A stretch of 64,000 nt of DNA from Polynucleobacter necessarius (GTDB taxonomy: Bacteria; Pseudomonadota; Gammaproteobacteria; Burkholderiales; Burkholderiaceae). The DNA lies in assembly GCF_900096755.1 (NCBI RefSeq), contig NZ_LT615227.1, positions 894,457-958,456 on the forward strand, read 5' to 3'. Positions 9,991 to 19,153 of the stretch are shown one piece after another. Numbering within the stretch: the first letter of the stretch is position 1; every line of letters begins with the position of its first letter. A program made the translations under genes and the position numbers. The notes beneath the pieces were generated by a model. That model had not been told where the DNA came from and did no database searches. It was given only the letters and a program-made list of their open reading frames with translations.

Positions 9991-11124
9991 TTAAGGTTGA
10001 TAAGGGGTATAGCCAGTCACTTCAAGCTTATAGCCTGAAAGACTTGGAACGGGGCTAGGGTTATTAGCAAGTAAACGCATTTTGCCGACGCCGATGTCCT
10101 TCAGAATCTGAGCGCCAATGCCATAGCTTCTGAAGTCTGTCTTGCGAGCCAAAGGCATTTGTGCATCACCTTGAGATTGGTTGAGCTTTTGAAATTGAGC
10201 AAGCCAATCTTCATTATTGGGTGCGGCAATACCAGCTGCATTGAGTAAGACGGCAACACCAGAAGATGAGGCAGCAATCTTTTGCAGGGCTTGGGCTAGC
10301 GGCCAAGAGTGTGTGCTGATTTGAGAATCTAAGAAATCCAATACTGTCACTGGCTCATGAACGCGCACGAGCGTCTCTTGCGCTTCAGAAGGTTTGCCAT
10401 GAACTAAGGCGATATGCATGCATGAGCTTGGAGTGTCGCGATAAACAATACCATCGAACTTGCCCCAAGGTGTGATGAATTCGCGAGTGCCTTCGCGCAC
10501 CACAATGCTTTCGTGTTGGCTGCGATATTGAATGAGATCGGCAATACTGCCAATCTTGAGTTGATGTTCTTTGGCAAATTCCAACAAGTCTGGTAGACGA
10601 GCCATGCTGCCATCATCTTTCATGATTTCGCAAATCACGGATGTGGGTGAGCAACCTGCCATGGCGGCAAGATCGCAACCTGCTTCGGTATGGCCTGAGC
10701 GAATTAATACGCCACCAGGTTGCGCCATCAAAGGGAAGATATGACCAGGCTGAACTAAATCGCTTGGCTTGGCATTGGGTGCAACTGCCGTTTTAATTGT
10801 CAGAGCACGATCTGCTGCTGAGATGCCGGTTGTAACGCCGGTAGCAGCTTCAATGGAGACTGTGAAATTGGTACCCATCGAAGTGCCGTTGTCGCGCACC
10901 ATCAAAGGAAGATTGAGTTGTTGGCAACGCTCACGAGTGAGGGTTAGGCAAATGAGTCCGCGACCATGTTTGGCCATGAAATTGACTGCTTCTGCTGTGA
11001 CATGGTCAGCGGCCAATACGAGATCGCCTTCATTTTCGCGATCTTCTTCATCAACCAGAATGACCATCTTGCCGGCACGGAGGTCGGCAATGATTTCTTC
11101 TGTGGAGGCAAGGGTATTTGGCAT
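9991..11124 (-). CDS. ribB: 3,4-dihydroxy-2-butanone-4-phosphate synthase with degenerate GTP cyclohydrolase II domain (RibBX type)
   Basis: The N-terminal half is a complete RibB domain: VDEEDRENEGDLV near residue 24, AKHGRGLICLTLT, the GTNFTVSIEA stretch and SGHTEAGCDLAAMAG. It makes dihydroxybutanone phosphate from ribulose-5-phosphate. The C-terminal half (about 210-377) aligns in position with RibA. It lacks the RibA zinc cysteines (family pattern CxxxxxxxxxCxC; here the region reads RVHEPVTVLDFL), so cyclohydrolase II activity is unlikely. Hybrid proteins of this kind are known as RibBX. A real RibA must be encoded elsewhere. No FMN riboswitch is evident upstream. Confidence 0.88.
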   Translation of the reverse strand: MPNTLASTEEIIADLRAGKMVILVDEEDRENEGDLVLAADHVTAEAVNFMAKHGRGLICLTLTRERCQQLNLPLMVRDNGTSMGTNFTVSIEAATGVTTGISAADRALTIKTAVAPNAKPSDLVQPGHIFPLMAQPGGVLIRSGHTEAGCDLAAMAGCSPTSVICEIMKDDGSMARLPDLLEFAKEHQLKIGSIADLIQYRSQHESIVVREGTREFITPWGKFDGIVYRDTPSSCMHIALVHGKPSEAQETLVRVHEPVTVLDFLDSQISTHSWPLAQALQKIAASSSGVAVLLNAAGIAAPNNEDWLAQFQKLNQSQGDAQMPLARKTDFRSYGIGAQILKDIGVGKMRLLANNPSPVPSLSGYKLEVTGYTPYQP

Positions 11125-11217
11125 GGCCCTCTATTTTAAGCTGAGGAGCCCCTCTTTGTTGGTGCTTACAGCAATATCCTCGCTTTCTGACGGCAAGAGC
11201 CTTGGCCGGCTGTTTTC

Positions 11218-11553
11218 ATGGCCAGCAGGCATTGGGAAAATGAGGGGGTGCTCAGTCCACCGACAAATCCCCCCCACTTTCCAGATCACCCCGGGAATGG
11301 CTTTATTTTGATCGAGGTTTTAGTAGCGATGAGCTTAATTTTGGGTGCATGGATGAACTTGATTCAAAGCTACCAGGTCTTGGGTTTGAAATTAATGCAA
11401 CAAGAGAAGCAAAGAGCACTCATTAGAAAGGAGCAGGATGTTTTTGAAAGCGGCCTCATGGTTAAGAGCTTAAGCAATGAGCCTATTGGAATTTCTGGTC
11501 GGACTCACTTTGTGTACGCTTCTACTAAACCCGCTACTCAAATCCAGCGCTGA
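11218..11553 (+). CDS. Minor pilin, PilV-like (type IV prepilin motif)
   Basis: Small product with the prepilin cleavage/methylation motif: GNG before FILIEVLVAMSLILGAWM, with Glu at mature position 5, followed by a hydrophobic helix and a charged stretch (QQEKQRALIRKEQ). Starts at 11218 (ATG) or 11248 (GTG after a GAGGGG purine run) are possible. At most 111 residues, short for PilV. Its frame overlaps the next gene by about 77 bases and its tail reads poorly, so the true 3' end is doubtful. First of four small genes resembling a pilV-pilW-pilX-fimT minor-pilin cluster. Confidence 0.65.
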   Translation: MASRHWENEGVLSPPTNPPHFPDHPGNGFILIEVLVAMSLILGAWMNLIQSYQVLGLKLMQQEKQRALIRKEQDVFESGLMVKSLSNEPIGISGRTHFVYASTKPATQIQR

Positions 11554-12130
11554 TTTAGTTGCCAAGCAAATTCAGTATGAAAAAACGCAAGCGCTGATCG
11601 CTGAGGCTGATCGCGCATTTGAATTAATTGGGCGGGCAATTCGGATGGCGGGTTATCAAAATAGTAAAACCCGTGATCAACAGAAAAAACCGAAGAGGGA
11701 AAATTTCAAGAAAGTTCAATATATAGAAGTGCAAAAAAGAGCTGGCTATCGCGGCTCTGATGCATTGTTTATTCGCCACGAATTATCGGATGGCATCGAT
11801 TTTGATTGCATTGGAAATACGCTTACGCAAGAGCGCACCAAAAGTCATCTGGCTCTGCAAGGTTTTTTAGTAAACCGACGGGCATCGCTGCCTAAGGGTA
11901 CAAAAGCTAATGGAGGATCATTGATCTGCCAATCATTAGATCGTCAGGGCCGTCTACAAAACACAACCCTCATGAATGGCGTTGATGGCCTGTGGATACA
12001 AGAGATAAGCTCTGCTTCGGGCAAGTTTTCGCCGGATCAGAGTTTATTCAAAGTTTCATTACTCATGACCGATGGGGCCCAAGTAAACATTCAGCTTGAG
12101 CGGGTTTTTGCTACCCGAAATTTCTTGTGA
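11477..12130 (+). CDS. Minor pilin, PilW-like, without a leader peptide
   Basis: A 217-residue protein beginning MSLLEFLVGLTLCTLLLN, which is the mature start of a PilW-type pilin, followed by AEADRAFELIGRAIRMAGYQ typical of PilW. PilW proteins prime type IV pilus assembly in the inner membrane. Oddly, the initiator Met falls exactly where the first mature residue should be, so the basic leader and the cleavage-site Gly are absent. An in-frame stop (11471) lies just upstream. Either a small indel removed the leader or start assignment is atypical. Confidence 0.65.
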   Translation: MSLLEFLVGLTLCTLLLNPLLKSSADLVAKQIQYEKTQALIAEADRAFELIGRAIRMAGYQNSKTRDQQKKPKRENFKKVQYIEVQKRAGYRGSDALFIRHELSDGIDFDCIGNTLTQERTKSHLALQGFLVNRRASLPKGTKANGGSLICQSLDRQGRLQNTTLMNGVDGLWIQEISSASGKFSPDQSLFKVSLLMTDGAQVNIQLERVFATRNFL

Positions 12131-12456
12131 TTTTGGCTTGGGTTATTTCTCCATTGCTCTTGGGTTCTGCTTTGGTCAATCAATTGGAGCGACTGGCAAC
12201 TTTGCGTATCGTTGAAGTAAATAGCATAAAGGTTGCGCATGCGAATTTCGTCGCCGCAGAAAAAGCTGTCTTGCAATGCGAAAAATCTATTTCAAATTTA
12301 TCGACACTTGAAGAAAATCACTGCTTCATAGAACCTGTAGGAAAAAATCTTTGGCGTATTACTAGTAAAGAAAAACCATCGGTCCAAATTCATGTTCGGG
12401 TAGATGAAAAATCAGGTTTAACTAAACGCCTCAATTGGCGACAAGTATTTGAATAA
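12127..12456 (+). CDS. PilX-like small pilus-associated membrane protein
   Basis: A 109-residue product starting at a GTG that overlaps the preceding stop (GTGA). It has an N-terminal hydrophobic segment (residues 1-18) and a mostly polar remainder with two cysteines (CEKSIS, HCFIEP) that could form a disulfide. No canonical prepilin motif is visible. Position between PilW-like and FimT-like genes suggests the PilX slot of a minor-pilin operon; function is inferred only from that context. Confidence 0.5.
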   Translation: MILAWVISPLLLGSALVNQLERLATLRIVEVNSIKVAHANFVAAEKAVLQCEKSISNLSTLEENHCFIEPVGKNLWRITSKEKPSVQIHVRVDEKSGLTKRLNWRQVFE

Positions 12457-13021
12457 GTATTATCAGTGGGCCCCTAATCCAGAAGCCGGATTTACTTTAC
12501 TTGAACTCATGGCGGTGGTGTTGATGATTGCCATGATGGCTGTAATTACTATGCCACTGTTGCAAGCGCAAGTTGCCGCTCGAGAAATCGATTCCATAGC
12601 GAGGCGCTTCATTGCGCACGCACATTTTTCTCGTCAGCTCGCTTTATATCTTGGTGAATCAGTTACGCTATCCCCGCTTGAAGATCATGGTTGGGAAGGG
12701 GGTTGGGTGAGTCAACGTGGACGTGTTGCCAGAAAGCCTCTAGCCCAATGCTCGGCAAAGCGATGGTTGTCCCATGGTCATATTGATCCTGTCTATTTCA
12801 AGCTTGGCGGTAAACAATTTATTGATCCCCACTCTGGCAAGAGAGGCATTCTGTTTAATGCAGCAGGCGCAGCAAAAACGGCTCAGGGCGGTTTTGTGGC
12901 CAACCGCCTCATCTTGGGTCATTCGACGAGCCATAACGGCCTGGAGAGACACCTGATTTTAGGTAGTGGTGGGCGTTGGCGTATCTGTGACCCGGCGCGG
13001 GATGCAAAGCGCTGTCATTGA
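12449..13021 (+). CDS. FimT/GspH-type minor pseudopilin
   Basis: A 190-residue protein with a classic prepilin start: PEAG followed by FTLLELMAVVLMIAMMAVI (Glu at mature position 5). A GspH/FimT C-terminal domain follows, rich in Gly and Arg and ending in two cysteines (RICDPARDAKRCH). Start is a TTG at 12449 overlapping the previous gene by 8 bases. It would be processed by PilD and join the tip complex of a type IV pilus. No other pilus assembly gene is in the window. Confidence 0.7.
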   Translation: MNKYYQWAPNPEAGFTLLELMAVVLMIAMMAVITMPLLQAQVAAREIDSIARRFIAHAHFSRQLALYLGESVTLSPLEDHGWEGGWVSQRGRVARKPLAQCSAKRWLSHGHIDPVYFKLGGKQFIDPHSGKRGILFNAAGAAKTAQGGFVANRLILGHSTSHNGLERHLILGSGGRWRICDPARDAKRCH

Positions 13022-13037
13022 ATGGTTTAATAGACCC

Positions 13038-14153
13038 ATGTACAGCGCAGTTGACTATCAATTTATGAGCGAGGCATTGGCCGAGGCTCAAAATGCACTT
13101 TATCTATCAAACCCTAACCCAAGGGTGGGTTGCGTCATTGTCAAGGACGGCAAGATTATTGGGCGTGGATTTACGCAGCAAGTTGGCGGCCCTCATGCAG
13201 AAATTCAGGCTTTAGCTGATGCAAAGTCGCAGGGCAATGATCCTGCAGGTGCAACTATCTATGTCACATTGGAGCCCTGTAGCCACACTGGTCGAACACC
13301 ACCTTGTGTAGATGCTTTGGTTGCGGCCAAGCCTGTAAAAGTTATTGCTGCCATGCTCGACCCTAATCCCTTGGTGTCGGGTAGCGGATTGGAAAAATTG
13401 CAGGCCGTTGGTATTGAAGTGCAGTGCGGACTAATGGAGTCTGAAGCACAAACATTGAATCGTGGATTTATTTCTAGAATGACGCGGGGCCTACCGTGGG
13501 TTCGCATGAAGATTGCCGCAAGTCTCGATGGAAAAACGGCATTACCCGACGGGCGAAGTCAATGGATTACCGGACCATTAGCTAGGGCTGATGGTCATCA
13601 CTGGCGCGCTCAGGTTTGCGCTATTGTGACCGGCGTTGGAACCGTTAAAGAAGATGATCCCTCGCTCAATGTGAGGGATGTGCTTACTCAGCGTCAACCT
13701 TGGCGCGTCATTGTCGACTCTAAATTAGAGACCCCGCTAGCTGCCAAGATATTGAATAATGTGACCGCTTCATCGGGTGTCATCATTGTGTGTGCCAGTT
13801 TGAATAACCCTGGTATCCAAGAAAAAGCCAAAGCATTTCAAGAGCGTGGCATTGAAGTAGTCGCAATGGCTAATGCATTTGGCAAAGTCGATTTACCAAA
13901 GCTTTTCTCTTATCTTGCTAAAGAGCGCGGTATGAACGAGGTTCATATTGAGTCGGGCTTTAAATTAAATGGTTCCATGCTTAGAGAAGACTGTGTAGAT
14001 GAGCTCTTGCTGTATTACGCCCCATTCTTCATGGGTGAGGGTATTGGTATGGCCAATGTGTCGACTCCATCATTAGATCTGCGTCAGGATTGGCGGATGA
14101 TTGATCAGTGCCTGTTTGGGCCTGATCTGCGCTTGAGATACATTAAGAACTAA
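13038..14153 (+). CDS. ribD: Bifunctional riboflavin deaminase/reductase
   Basis: Deaminates then reduces the pyrimidine intermediate of riboflavin synthesis. N-terminal cytidine-deaminase domain: the zinc motif is HAE (residues 53-55 from the ATG at 13038) and PCSHTGRTPPC (cysteines 81 and 90). The C-terminal reductase domain starts at WVRMKIAASLDGKTAL and has GVGTVKEDDPSLNVR. The ATG at 13038 is chosen because MYSAVDYQFMSEAL matches the family start; an upstream in-frame ATG would overlap the pilin gene, and the Met at 13065 is another option. ribE follows after 9 bases. Confidence 0.93.
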   Translation: MYSAVDYQFMSEALAEAQNALYLSNPNPRVGCVIVKDGKIIGRGFTQQVGGPHAEIQALADAKSQGNDPAGATIYVTLEPCSHTGRTPPCVDALVAAKPVKVIAAMLDPNPLVSGSGLEKLQAVGIEVQCGLMESEAQTLNRGFISRMTRGLPWVRMKIAASLDGKTALPDGRSQWITGPLARADGHHWRAQVCAIVTGVGTVKEDDPSLNVRDVLTQRQPWRVIVDSKLETPLAAKILNNVTASSGVIIVCASLNNPGIQEKAKAFQERGIEVVAMANAFGKVDLPKLFSYLAKERGMNEVHIESGFKLNGSMLREDCVDELLLYYAPFFMGEGIGMANVSTPSLDLRQDWRMIDQCLFGPDLRLRYIKN

Positions 14154-14162
14154 AATCTAGCC

Positions 14163-14765
14163 ATGTTTACAGGAATCATTACTGCTGTCGGTCAAATTCA
14201 AAGCGCTCAAGCGAAGGGCGATGGTCTGCATTTAATCGTTGAAGTCCCAGCAGGGTACTTGGATGATGTTGCGCTTGGCGACAGTATTGCCATTCAGGGC
14301 GCATGTATGACTGCCACTCAATTTGAGGGCAATACATTTGCCTTAGATATTTCTCGCGAGTCACTCAATAAAACTGTTGGTCTAGATAAGGTTGGACCAG
14401 TCAATTTAGAAAAAGCTATGCGTTTAAGTGATCGTTTAGGTGGTCATTTGGTAAGCGGTCACGTAGATGGTATTGGTAAAGTGGCGCACTTTTCTCAAGT
14501 CGCACAGGATGCATATGGTTCTTGGTTGCTTCGCATTGAAGCTCCAAAAGAATTAGCGCCATTCTTGGCCTATAAGGGCTCTATCGTTGTGAATGGCGTA
14601 TCGCTAACGGTAAACAAAACAGAAGATAGTCCAAACGCCTGTGTCGTGGACATTAATCTCATTCCCCATACCTTGCAAAGCACTACCTTAGGTGAGTTGC
14701 AGCCGGGCGATGCTGTAAATCTCGAGATTGATTTTATTGCGCGCTATGTTGCGCGTATGCTGTAA
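14163..14765 (+). CDS. ribE: Riboflavin synthase, alpha chain
   Basis: Dismutates two lumazines to riboflavin plus the diaminouracil. The 200-residue protein consists of two lumazine-binding repeats. The first starts MFTGIITAVGQI with MTATQFEGNTFALDISRESL; the second has SGHVDGIGKV and VNGVSLTVN. It ends with the typical DFIARYVARML. It is co-directional with ribD, so the late riboflavin steps are intact in this genome even though several other pathways are broken. Confidence 0.96.
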   Translation: MFTGIITAVGQIQSAQAKGDGLHLIVEVPAGYLDDVALGDSIAIQGACMTATQFEGNTFALDISRESLNKTVGLDKVGPVNLEKAMRLSDRLGGHLVSGHVDGIGKVAHFSQVAQDAYGSWLLRIEAPKELAPFLAYKGSIVVNGVSLTVNKTEDSPNACVVDINLIPHTLQSTTLGELQPGDAVNLEIDFIARYVARML

Positions 14766-14838
14766 ACGCAAGTTCAGCATTAAAAAATTTGATTCTAAAA
14801 ATTAAATAATCAAATCACTAGAAGCAAGCGGCAGTTCT

Positions 14839-15581
14839 TTATTTGTTTTTCTGATAGCGAGTAGGGTCGCTCACATTGGCTTGCATAAAGCCTGCTTGTC
14901 TTAGGCGGCAGGATTCACATTCTCCGCAAGCCTCACCCAAATCATTGGCTTGGTAGCAAGAAACCGTTTGGGAGTAATCGACCCCCATGGTGCTACCCAA
15001 TTGAATAATTTCTGCTTTAGTTAAGCTGATGATGGGCGCGTGTACCCTAAGCGATTTTCATCATTGATAGCTTCTACACCTGCTTTTGTTGCAAGGTTGG
15101 CCATATGTTCAAACGAGGCGACATACTCAGGGCGACAGTCTGGATAGCCTGAATAGTCCACTGCATTCGCGCCATAAAAAACATCCAGGCCACCAAGTGA
15201 TTCCGCCCATCCCAAAGCAAGTGATAACAAAATCGTATTGCGCGCTGGTACATAAGTAATGGGGATCTCTTGGTCTTTGCCAGGCGTAACCGGAATGGCA
15301 ATAGAAGAATCTGTTAAAGCGGATCCACCAAAGCGAGTAAGGTCTAAATTGACCACTTCGTGACGAATGACGCCAATTTGTTTAGCGATGTGTTTTGCTG
15401 CTGCCAACTCAGAAGAGTGGCGCTGCCCATAACCGACTGATAGGGCATACGGCGAGTAGCCCAAGTCTTTGGCTAGAGCTAAGACCGTAGTGGAGTCTAG
15501 ACCCCCGGAAAATAAGATAACGGCAGGCGCACCCGGTTTGCATGGCGCAAGATTCTGAAATGCAGCAGACAGCTTAGACAT
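14839..15581 (-). pseudogene. queC: 7-cyano-7-deazaguanine synthase, frameshifted
   Basis: QueC converts 7-carboxy-7-deazaguanine to preQ0 in queuosine synthesis. From 15581 the frame runs 186 residues with the PP-loop ATPase motif [10 protein letters not shown] (residues 23-32) and TYVPARNTI, then leaves frame near 15044-15050 and stops at 15021. In another frame the expected C-terminus continues ([16 protein letters not shown]) with the zinc cysteines in SCYQAN and [11 protein letters not shown], ending at 14839. One missing base by the CCC at 15045-15047 explains it. The truncated form loses all zinc ligands. It is 2 bases from cpoB, in the same operon direction. Confidence 0.85.
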
Positions 15582-15583
15582 AT

Positions 15584-16315
15584 TTACTTGATGGCAGAAA
15601 GCAGTTGCTGTGCGTCTTTTGCTGCTTCGGTATCAGGATATTTAGAAATGACTTCGTTAAATGTTTTCTTGGCCGCAGTTTTATTACCGCTCTCCAATTG
15701 TGAGTTACCTAATGTCACCATAGCTCCCGGAATACGGGGGTGATTAGGATATTTTTTAATCAAGCTTTGAAGTTGGTTAATCGCGCCAGCATAGTCTTTG
15801 TTGGCGTATTTGCTATTGCCACCCCAATAGAGTGCTAAAGGCAAATATGGGCTCTTAGAGTATTTATTTGCAAATGCAGAAAATCCATCATCTGCTTTTT
15901 TCAGGCTGCCGGCTTGAAAAGCTTTTAAGGCATCGTCATACGCTTTTTTCTCGCCAGGTTGCACTGTGCCTGAGACACCTTCAATAGTTACCGTACGAGG
16001 CTCAAAATTACCAAGGCGTGTATCCAGATCTTGGTAATACGTTTTCTGACTGCTGGTGATGTCTTCACCTTGTTTTTCCAGCTCTTCGATTTTGCCGCGC
16101 AGTTCTGAATTTTCTGATTTGAGTTTATCGATCTGGCCTTGCAACTCCAGTTGGGTGGTTGCCAAAGTCTTGCGGATCTCTAAGATAGCCTTACGGGCCT
16201 CATCATCTGAGAAGAGTGCCCAGGCGCTATTGGATGCGCCTAAGCATATTACGGCAGTACTTAAACAAAACGCTCGTGAGAGCGTTTGTTTTGCAGAGTG
16301 TGAAAACATCTTCAT
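15584..16315 (-). CDS. cpoB: Cell division coordinator CpoB (YbgF)
   Basis: Periplasmic partner of TolA that coordinates outer-membrane constriction with septal peptidoglycan synthesis. The 243-residue protein has a signal peptide ending around NSAWA (residue 33). Next comes a coiled coil ([19 protein letters not shown] to about residue 95), then a TPR domain ([60 protein letters not shown]). It immediately follows pal, the usual last gene of the tol-pal operon. Confidence 0.93.
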   Translation of the reverse strand: MKMFSHSAKQTLSRAFCLSTAVICLGASNSAWALFSDDEARKAILEIRKTLATTQLELQGQIDKLKSENSELRGKIEELEKQGEDITSSQKTYYQDLDTRLGNFEPRTVTIEGVSGTVQPGEKKAYDDALKAFQAGSLKKADDGFSAFANKYSKSPYLPLALYWGGNSKYANKDYAGAINQLQSLIKKYPNHPRIPGAMVTLGNSQLESGNKTAAKKTFNEVISKYPDTEAAKDAQQLLSAIK

Positions 16316-16816
16316 TTAGCTCGTGATGTACACAATGTCAGCGCGGCGGTTTTCTGCCCAAGCTGCTTCATTGTCGCCTTCAGCTTTAGGTTTTTCTTTG
16401 CCAAAGCTCACTGCTTCTATTTGGTCATCAGAAACGCCCATTAGGTTTAAAGATTTGCGAACTGCATCTGAACGACGTTGGCCTAATGCCAAGTTGTACT
16501 CAGCAGTGCCGCGTTCATCAGTGTTGCCTTGAATAATGATCTTCTGTTTTGGATTTGCTTTTAAGTAACCCGCATGAGCAGACAACATTTTTTGGTATTT
16601 AGTTTGAACGGTGTACTCATCAAAACCAAAGTAAACGCTTTTTTCAAACAGTGGGCTACTAGGATCATTCCATGGCTGTGAACCAAACCTACCACTGCCG
16701 CTGCCATTAGCACCATCAGTATCATCTAACTTAACGCTAGAGCATGCAGCCATCAAAAATGCTGTGGCACCGATAAGGGCAAATGTCGCTGCGCGACGTG
16801 CGATAGAAATCTTCAT
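16316..16816 (-). CDS. pal: Peptidoglycan-associated lipoprotein Pal
   Basis: Outer-membrane lipoprotein that binds peptidoglycan and TolB. The ATG at 16816 has a GGGAA ribosome site and gives MKISIARRA with a lipobox LMAAC (Cys25); the upstream in-frame Met at 16843 is disfavoured. The OmpA-like domain has VYFGFDEYTVQ, QGNTDERGTAEYNLALGQRR and the C-terminal ENRRADIVY. The product is 166 residues, normal for Pal. Confidence 0.95.
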   Translation of the reverse strand: MKISIARRAATFALIGATAFLMAACSSVKLDDTDGANGSGSGRFGSQPWNDPSSPLFEKSVYFGFDEYTVQTKYQKMLSAHAGYLKANPKQKIIIQGNTDERGTAEYNLALGQRRSDAVRKSLNLMGVSDDQIEAVSFGKEKPKAEGDNEAAWAENRRADIVYITS

Positions 16817-16981
16817 GAATTTCCCTTTTTTCCTACAAGCCAAATAATCAATGAATTAGCAAACTCGCTCCAAAGGAGCTGATAGCTAATATTATGCCCC
16901 CAAGAATGCCAAAAGTGAGTATTTCACCCCCAAATAGGGGTGTTGTGGAGGGTTTTTGGGGCTTGGTGTTGCTGGACCTAC

Positions 16982-18304
16982 TTAGTCCATAAATGGACCC
17001 CAGGATGGCTGACGGACGTCAGATCCTGGAATGCTCAACACTTGCTTGGAATTGCCATCCACGGATACTGCTGCCAGCACACGTTTTCCACCCACTTTAG
17101 TGGAGTAGAGAACATAACGACCGTTGGCTGCAAAGGAAGGCGATTCATCGCTAGTGCCATCAGTTAGGGCTTGCGCATCACCTGTAGCTAAATTCAGAAT
17201 GTAGAGGCGATAGGCGCCACCAATATTGGCGATATAGGCTAAGTATTTTCCATCTGGAGAAATTCTTGGGGAAGTGACAAACCCTTGCTTGAAGGTAATA
17301 CGCTTTGCACCTTCAACTTGTTCGCCTTCGGCGCTCATGCGATAGATCTGTGGATTGCCACCACGATCGCTTGTGAAATAAATATAGCGACCATCAGCCG
17401 AATACTGTGGCTCTGTATCAATCGTGTTGCCGCGCGTTAGGCGATGCAAGCCTGTGCCGTCTGCATTGATGCCGTAGATCTGGGTGTTGCCATCCTTAGA
17501 GAGTGAGATAGCCAGTTTTCTGCCATCAGGCGACCAAGCTGGTGCACTGTTATTTCCCTTTTGATTGGATAGGGAGATGCGACGACCGGTTGCTAACTCA
17601 TGAACATAAATTACCGGCTTACGATCTTCAAAAGAAACATAAGCTACTTTCTTGCCATCTGGAGACCATGATGGCGAAATAATCGGCTCACCACTATTCA
17701 TTGCATTGCGAATGTTCTGACTATCGGCGTCTGAGATCACGAGGCGATAGCGCTTACCATCCTTAATAACATAGGATAGGTGGGTCGAGAAGGCGCCACG
17801 CTCACCTAATAATTTAAAGATGACGTCATCAGCAATTTTGTGAGCTGCGGCACGCAAATTATCTGCGCTCGAATTGAGGTTTAAGCCGCCTAAACTTTGG
17901 GATTTACGAACATCAAATAGCTTGTAATGAATCTCAAACTGAGATCCGGCTGTTTGTACGACTGAGCCTACTACTAAAGCATCAGCTCCGCGTGCTGCCC
18001 AGGATTTGTAATTAGGCGTACCTTCATCATTTTCAGCAGTATTGCCATTTTCAGTATTTTTAAAGTAACCGCTACGTGCTAAGTCTTGGCGAATAATTTC
18101 AGTAACACTAGTAGGCAGTTTGTTCTCATCTTTAAAGCGCATGACTGCGATTGGATACAGTGATTGACCTACACCAGTGATTTCGATATTCATCTGCGCA
18201 AGTGCTGGCGTTGCAATACTGATAGTCAGTGCTAATACCACTGCAGATAAAGCGCAGACTTTGGAATGAAATTTGCCAATCAAATAAATTGCTAATTGCA
18301 ACAT
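16982..18304 (-). CDS. tolB: Tol-Pal system translocation protein TolB
   Basis: Periplasmic beta-propeller that links the TolQRA motor to Pal. The 440-residue precursor has a signal peptide ending near ATPALAQ (residue 36), an N-terminal domain (IAVMRFKDENKLP, IRQDLARSGYF) and six-bladed WD40-like repeats (SWSPDGKKVAYVSFE, AWSPDGRKLAISLS, QYSADGRYIYFTSDRGG, RISPDGKYLAYIA). It starts 3 bases after the tolA stop. The unusual feature is a 165-base gap to pal carrying a nested inverted repeat. Confidence 0.96.
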   Translation of the reverse strand: MLQLAIYLIGKFHSKVCALSAVVLALTISIATPALAQMNIEITGVGQSLYPIAVMRFKDENKLPTSVTEIIRQDLARSGYFKNTENGNTAENDEGTPNYKSWAARGADALVVGSVVQTAGSQFEIHYKLFDVRKSQSLGGLNLNSSADNLRAAAHKIADDVIFKLLGERGAFSTHLSYVIKDGKRYRLVISDADSQNIRNAMNSGEPIISPSWSPDGKKVAYVSFEDRKPVIYVHELATGRRISLSNQKGNNSAPAWSPDGRKLAISLSKDGNTQIYGINADGTGLHRLTRGNTIDTEPQYSADGRYIYFTSDRGGNPQIYRMSAEGEQVEGAKRITFKQGFVTSPRISPDGKYLAYIANIGGAYRLYILNLATGDAQALTDGTSDESPSFAANGRYVLYSTKVGGKRVLAAVSVDGNSKQVLSIPGSDVRQPSWGPFMD

Positions 18305-18307
18305 GCT

Positions 18308-19132
18308 TTAGTCCTTGGGTTTAAAGGTCAGCTTTACTTCGCGCTGTGGAATTTTGCTATTGTCATCTTTCGGCAGGCTTTCTGCACGAGATAGGGCTAA
18401 TAAAACTGCGCGATCCCAGCTTGCATTGCCGCTAGAGCTCAGGATGCTGGTGCTCAAGATGGCTCCATCTGGGGCCAGGCTTACTTGGATGACTGCTGCT
18501 GGATTGCCGCTCACAGATTCTGGATTAAAGACGATGAGCGGTTTTACTTTTTTAATAACCTTATCAGTCCAACCTGGAGGCGCATTGCCACCCCCACCAA
18601 CTCCGCTTCCTACTGTGCCACCGCTGCCACCTTCAGCGCCTGCTGCTGCGCGCAAGCGAGCGAGTTGATCTGCGCGTACTTTTTCTGCTGCAGCATTGGC
18701 TTTGGTTTCTGCCGGAGAAGCGGCTTTAGGAGCTTCCACTTTCTTTGGCTTTTCTGTTTCTTTTTCCTTGACCTTCTCTTTTTCTTTCGGAGGAGGTTTA
18801 ACAGCTTTCGGCGTTTCTTTTAGAACTTCTATTTTAGGAGGCTCTTTTTCAACTTGCTTTTTCTTGACTGCAATATCGGCAGCCTCTTCTTCCATTTCTG
18901 TTTTGAGTTGTGGCTCTGGAGGTGTTTCTACTTGCTGGGACGCATCCCAGAGCTCAACCTCAACTCCAGAAGGGGTGCTGTTATTCCAGCTAATACCAAT
19001 CATTAAAAACGCGAGCAAACCTAAATGCGCTACTAAAGAAAAAGTAAAGGCACGTTTAGTGCTTTCTTGTTTCGTGGCGCGTCCCCGTTTGAACGGAGAG
19101 AGTGGTGATTGATAAGTTTGTGCGCTAGACAT
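18308..19132 (-). CDS. tolA: Cell envelope protein TolA
   Basis: Inner-membrane protein that spans the periplasm and connects TolQR to TolB/Pal. Residues 1-30 are cytoplasmic and basic, with one membrane helix around 29-48 (FTFSLVAHLGLLAFLMIGIS). A long Lys/Glu/Pro/Ala-rich domain II (about 80-165) and a glycine-rich hinge (GGSGGTVGSGVGGGGN) follow. The TonB-like C-terminal domain (AVIQVSLAPDGAIL, SWDRAVLLALSRAESLP) ends the 274-residue product. The low-complexity middle creates long open antisense frames that are not genes. Confidence 0.93.
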   Translation of the reverse strand: MSSAQTYQSPLSPFKRGRATKQESTKRAFTFSLVAHLGLLAFLMIGISWNNSTPSGVEVELWDASQQVETPPEPQLKTEMEEEAADIAVKKKQVEKEPPKIEVLKETPKAVKPPPKEKEKVKEKETEKPKKVEAPKAASPAETKANAAAEKVRADQLARLRAAAGAEGGSGGTVGSGVGGGGNAPPGWTDKVIKKVKPLIVFNPESVSGNPAAVIQVSLAPDGAILSTSILSSSGNASWDRAVLLALSRAESLPKDDNSKIPQREVKLTFKPKD

Positions 19133-19153
19133 TGACAGTTAAAGCAAGCCTTA

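Noticed and set aside
11125-11217. FMN riboswitch ahead of ribBX
   Set aside because: The conserved RFN-element blocks were not found on the minus strand, despite the riboflavin genes.
18485-19112. Long open frames opposite tolA
   Set aside because: Low-complexity Lys/Glu-rich tolA coding makes Phe/Leu/Ser-rich antisense frames; no ribosome site or family.
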